64,000 nucleotides of DNA, taken from contig NZ_FTOB01000010.1 of assembly GCF_900156625.1 (NCBI RefSeq), positions 1-64,000 of the forward strand, given 5' to 3'. The notes below the pieces were generated by a model, which saw nothing but the letters and a program-made list of their open reading frames with translations, searched no databases and was not told where the DNA came from. Numbering within the stretch: position 1 is the first letter of the stretch; each line of letters begins with the position of its first letter. The stretch comes from Zobellia uliginosa. GTDB taxonomy: Bacteria; Bacteroidota; Bacteroidia; Flavobacteriales; Flavobacteriaceae. Shown piece by piece: positions 61,339-64,000 of this stretch. The translations under genes and the position numbers were made by a program.

Positions 61339-61401
61339 CAAAGAAAAATCAATAAGAAGCAGGTAGATTGGCCAATTTTACCTTAGTATGACATTATTTT
61401 A
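61339..61401 (-). promoter_or_regulatory. Shared regulatory motif and -7 box, anhydrogalactose operon
   Basis: TTTTACCT (61376) and the core GACATTATTTTA (61390-61401) on the plus strand, with reversed -7 box CAAAGAAA at 61339, again 51 bp from the core. This is the weakest of the four copies in sequence, with the same geometry. Confidence 0.65.
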
Positions 61402-61407
61402 TCCGTG

Positions 61408-62709
61408 TTATAACTCACTCAAATAATATAATGCCAGAACCAATAATCCACCACTTAAGGCTACTACGCCCGATAACAGGCTGAACGATTTTAACAATCG
61501 GGACACGGAAACGTCGTGGACTTCCTTGAACAACCAGAAAAAGCTGCTGTTCACATGGATGACCCCTAGGGAACCGGCGCCAATAGCGGCTGCGGTAAAG
61601 GTAGGGTGCAGTGTTCCGTTGGAAACCAAGGGGGCTACAATGGAGGCCGTGGTTATAAGGGAGACGGTAATGGAACCCGTAACCGTGGTGAACAATAGGC
61701 TCAATAAAAAGGGAATGACAATGCCCATGGCCGCAATATCCCCCATGTCGGAAAACATGGAGCCTACAATTTCAGTGTCTTTTATGACCTGGCCAAAGGC
61801 CCCTCCCGTTCCGGTAATAAGAATAACAATGGCCGATTTTTCTCCCGATGATTGAAAATAGGAGTTCAATAGGGTAGAAAAGTTTTTCTTTGGCAATAGG
61901 GGTAGGGCAAATAGAACCCCTATAAGAAGGGCCCATACAGGGTTTTTAATGAAAGATATGATTTCGTTTTCGAAGGGGTAAATAGTGCCTATGGACATCA
62001 AGAACAAGGGAACTAATAAGGCTGCAAACGGAAGGATCCGCTTAGGACCCTTTAGTAGGGCGACCGGAGCGGCTTCCGCTTCGGTTTGTGAAAGGGTATC
62101 AAGACTGAGGTTCTTCTTGTTGAACCGAATAAATATCAAGCCCCCGATGATGGCGGCTATGGCCACGGCTATGTTTATCGGAATCATTTCGCCGATATTG
62201 ATTTCGAGAATGGCGGCCACGGCAAGCGGACCTGGGGTAGGGGGGATTAAGGCATGGGCAACGGTTAGACTTATGGCCAATGATAGGCCCAGTGTAAGCA
62301 CCGAATGGCCTGATTTTTTCGACAGAACGAATATGGTGGGCAACAAGGTCAGGTAAGCAACATCCATAAAAACGGGAATGCCTATCAGAAAACCAATAAC
62401 CGCCATGCTTAGGGGGAGGTATTTGGTGCCAAAAAGACCAATGATACTATTGGCGATCACATCGGCCCCGCCTGTTCGTGCGAGAATTTCACCTAATAGC
62501 GTGCCGAACAAAATAATCAGTCCGATCCACTTCAGGGTATTCCCGAAACCGCTGAGCAGACTTTCGGTAACGACTTCTACCGAACTCCCCGTAGCCAAGC
62601 CCAAAATAAGGCCGCAAACCAAAAGGGCCGGTATGGGATGGACCTTAAACACGGTAACGGCAACAATCAGTAAGATGATGCAAAAAAGTAAGAACAATAA
62701 ACTGGTCAC
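61408..62709 (-). CDS. GntP-family gluconate/proton symporter
   Basis: A 433-residue inner-membrane transporter of the GntP family, with about 12 hydrophobic segments and family stretches VADVIANSIIGLFGTKYLP, IPPTPGPLAVA, TGTGGAFGQVIKDT and VTGSITVSLITTASI. GntP proteins carry gluconate and related aldonates. Here it might move galactonate-type acids formed in the pathway. It is monocistronic, has its own motif upstream, and is followed 66 bp before the core of the next motif. Confidence 0.88.
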   Translation of the reverse strand: MTSLLFLLFCIILLIVAVTVFKVHPIPALLVCGLILGLATGSSVEVVTESLLSGFGNTLKWIGLIILFGTLLGEILARTGGADVIANSIIGLFGTKYLPLSMAVIGFLIGIPVFMDVAYLTLLPTIFVLSKKSGHSVLTLGLSLAISLTVAHALIPPTPGPLAVAAILEINIGEMIPINIAVAIAAIIGGLIFIRFNKKNLSLDTLSQTEAEAAPVALLKGPKRILPFAALLVPLFLMSIGTIYPFENEIISFIKNPVWALLIGVLFALPLLPKKNFSTLLNSYFQSSGEKSAIVILITGTGGAFGQVIKDTEIVGSMFSDMGDIAAMGIVIPFLLSLLFTTVTGSITVSLITTASIVAPLVSNGTLHPTFTAAAIGAGSLGVIHVNSSFFWLFKEVHDVSVSRLLKSFSLLSGVVALSGGLLVLALYYLSEL

Positions 62710-62746
62710 TCGTTGGTATTTAAGTTAGGTCGCTTTTTCGTATGCT

Positions 62747-62809
62747 CAAATATAACCTAAAGCCCTTAGGGGGGAGACACGTGTATTATCTTGTGTCGGC
62801 ACTATATTA
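62747..62809 (-). promoter_or_regulatory. Shared regulatory motif and -7 box, gntP-family gene
   Basis: TATTATCT (62784) and the core GGCACTATATTA (62798-62809), with reversed -7 box CAAATATA (62747-62754; minus strand TATATTTG, a full TANNTTTG match), 51 bp from the core. It lies between the AraC-family gene and the transporter gene. Confidence 0.75.
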
Positions 62810-62827
62810 ACATTCTGCCCGGTAAAA

Positions 62828-63712
62828 TTATACCGCTTCTTTTTTCTTGTTGTATTTATGCATGTATTCCGTAGGGGTAATATTCATTAAGGCTTTGAAC
62901 TGTCGGTTGAAGTTGGTAAGGGTATTGAAGCCCGATTGGTAACAAATGGTGGAAATCTGCATTTCCCCCTCAATCAAAAGTTTACAGGCATTTCTTAATC
63001 GTATTTCGTTCAAATATTGGGTAAACGATTTTCGGGTGCGCTTTTTGAAGTAACGGCAAAAGGCATTGGGGGTCATATGTGCTATTGAAGCCACTTTTTC
63101 CAGCTCTATTTTCTTTTCAAAGTTTTCGGTAAGAAAGGTAATGACCTTGCCCATGCGGTCTTTTTCATTATTGTTATAGGTGTTGGCTATAACTTCTGAA
63201 CAGAGCGTTTTGTAATTTTCACTTATGGATAGGGTGTCGAGCACATTAAGAAGGCCTACAACACTAGATAGCCCTTGGTCACCGACAAGACCCGTAATCA
63301 GATTGTGGACCATATAAGTGGTAGCTTTTGAGAATTTTATGCCCCGGTCGGCAAGTTGGAATAGACTTTTTAGTTTTTGTGATTCGGTAAGATCCAAAAA
63401 TTCCCTACCTAGAAAATTTGATTCAAATTTGATTACGATGAGGTTGACGGCTTCGGCTTCCTGCTGGTCTTGATAGTATTCCTTATGGTTTTTGAACAGA
63501 TGCGGTACATTGCTTCCAATGAGATAGAGCTCCCCAGGGCCAAAACTTCCTATAGAATTGCCAACGTATCTGGTGCCACTGCTTTTTATAAAGTATATCA
63601 GCTCAAGTTCTTTATGGAAATGCCAGTTTTGCTCTATACACGGCAGTCGGTCTTGTCTCGCTAAAAAAGAGTTTTCAGGTCGTTTTTCGGTCTGTTTGTA
63701 CGTCAGCTTCAT
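62828..63712 (-). CDS. AraC-family transcriptional regulator
   Basis: A 294-residue regulator. The N-terminal cupin-like sensor (HFHKELELIYFIKSSGTRYVG) probably binds a small sugar. The C-terminal AraC/XylS DNA-binding domain has two helix-turn-helix units (ELEKVASIAHMTPNAFCRYF; QISTICYQSGFNTLTNFNRQ), ending FKALMNITPTEYMHKY. It stands at the head of the carrageenan-type locus and is the natural candidate to read the motif found before each operon to its left. No copy of that motif is seen in the 288 bp upstream of its own start. Confidence 0.92.
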   Translation of the reverse strand: MKLTYKQTEKRPENSFLARQDRLPCIEQNWHFHKELELIYFIKSSGTRYVGNSIGSFGPGELYLIGSNVPHLFKNHKEYYQDQQEAEAVNLIVIKFESNFLGREFLDLTESQKLKSLFQLADRGIKFSKATTYMVHNLITGLVGDQGLSSVVGLLNVLDTLSISENYKTLCSEVIANTYNNNEKDRMGKVITFLTENFEKKIELEKVASIAHMTPNAFCRYFKKRTRKSFTQYLNEIRLRNACKLLIEGEMQISTICYQSGFNTLTNFNRQFKALMNITPTEYMHKYNKKKEAV

Positions 63713-64000
63713 AGTCTATTTCTCTGTTTACTTTCCCGCTCTAAAAGTTCGAATGGATTGTCAAATTTTTCGAAATTCCTTTTTTTTACAAGGTGAAATT
63801 CCGATAAATATACAAAATTACCTCAAATAATATCAAATGTTTGATTTAAGGATAGAATAGTGTGGGTTTTAGATGTGGCTATGGCTGTGTACTTGCCCAC
63901 TGCTTTATAGGATTAGGGTCTAAAACTAAAGAACCCCTCGAAAGAGGGGCCCAGTTTAACAACGGATAATGTCGATTTGGTACTTATTGTTTTTTTATAA
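63713..64000. other. Intergenic region upstream of the AraC-family gene
   Basis: AT-rich and without a gene in the window. It contains a poly-T stretch near 63780 and one hairpin at 63934-63949 (listed separately). No motif copy and no recognised promoter with both elements. Confidence 0.6.
63934..63949 (-). terminator. Hairpin, possible terminator of a gene beyond the window
   Basis: CCCCTC (63934-63939) pairs with GAGGGG (63944-63949) across a GAAA loop. Read on the minus strand it is followed by a T-rich stretch (TTCTTTAGTTTTAG), so it may end a minus-strand gene lying to the right of the window. Confidence 0.55.

Noticed and set aside
60265-61341. Longer RhaT-family start at 61341
   Set aside because: The extra residues (MYHLKVLTVLPHFFICKHQT) precede the conserved first helix, and the start would lie almost on the inferred -7 box at 61339.
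1-64000. CRISPR array, prophage, tRNA or rRNA genes
   Set aside because: I saw no regularly spaced repeats, phage structural genes or cloverleaf/rRNA sequences in the window.

Overview
The window comes from a marine flavobacterium, most likely a Zobellia species. Signs of this are SusC/SusD glycan-uptake genes, Bacteroidetes -7 boxes (TANNTTTG), flavobacterial gene families (DUF6048, DUF6452, CCC-motif membrane proteins), many sulfatase and glycosidase genes, and a gene set and order that match, from memory, the carrageenan-catabolism locus described in Zobellia galactanivorans.

Region 1 (1-3147) is a scar. It holds a decayed IS3-family element with at least three lesions, an AT-rich NAD-dependent reductase gene that looks acquired, and about 1 kb of AT-rich DNA with no convincing gene.

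Region 2 (3148-24178) is an unusual polysaccharide-utilisation-like locus. A 2.4-kb block (tail of a DUF1501 gene, hairpin terminator, thuA, lacI, operator and promoter) is present twice. The first copy drives a SusD gene remnant followed by a planctomycete-type pair, PSCyt1/DUF1549/DUF1553 and DUF1501. The second drives susC, susD, a DUF6807 lipoprotein and a TAT-exported Gfo/Idh/MocA oxidoreductase, then a second lipoprotein oxidoreductase, an SDR reductase and mannonate dehydratase UxuA. No classical glycoside hydrolase or lyase is visible. The gene content suggests oxidative, periplasmic sugar processing that ends in the mannonate to 2-keto-3-deoxygluconate route.

Region 3 (24181-42385) is core genome: a ZIP transporter, RNA methyltransferases, rocD, small membrane proteins, a Smr protein, a cysteine desulfurase, an outer-membrane receptor with an M23 peptidase, and the zapB-like / zapA / 6S-like RNA / rny block.

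Region 4 (42456-63712), all on the minus strand, is the carrageenan-type locus: two sulfatases, three GH127 and one GH129-like glycosidase, an MFS sugar porter, a complete 3,6-anhydro-D-galactose pathway (aldehyde dehydrogenase, cycloisomerase, 2-keto-3-deoxygalactonate kinase, phospho-aldolase), RhaT- and GntP-family transporters, and an AraC-family regulator. Each of the four operons after the regulator is preceded by one copy of a shared motif, always exactly 51 bp from a -7 box. This is a strong candidate for the regulator's binding site and defines the local regulon.
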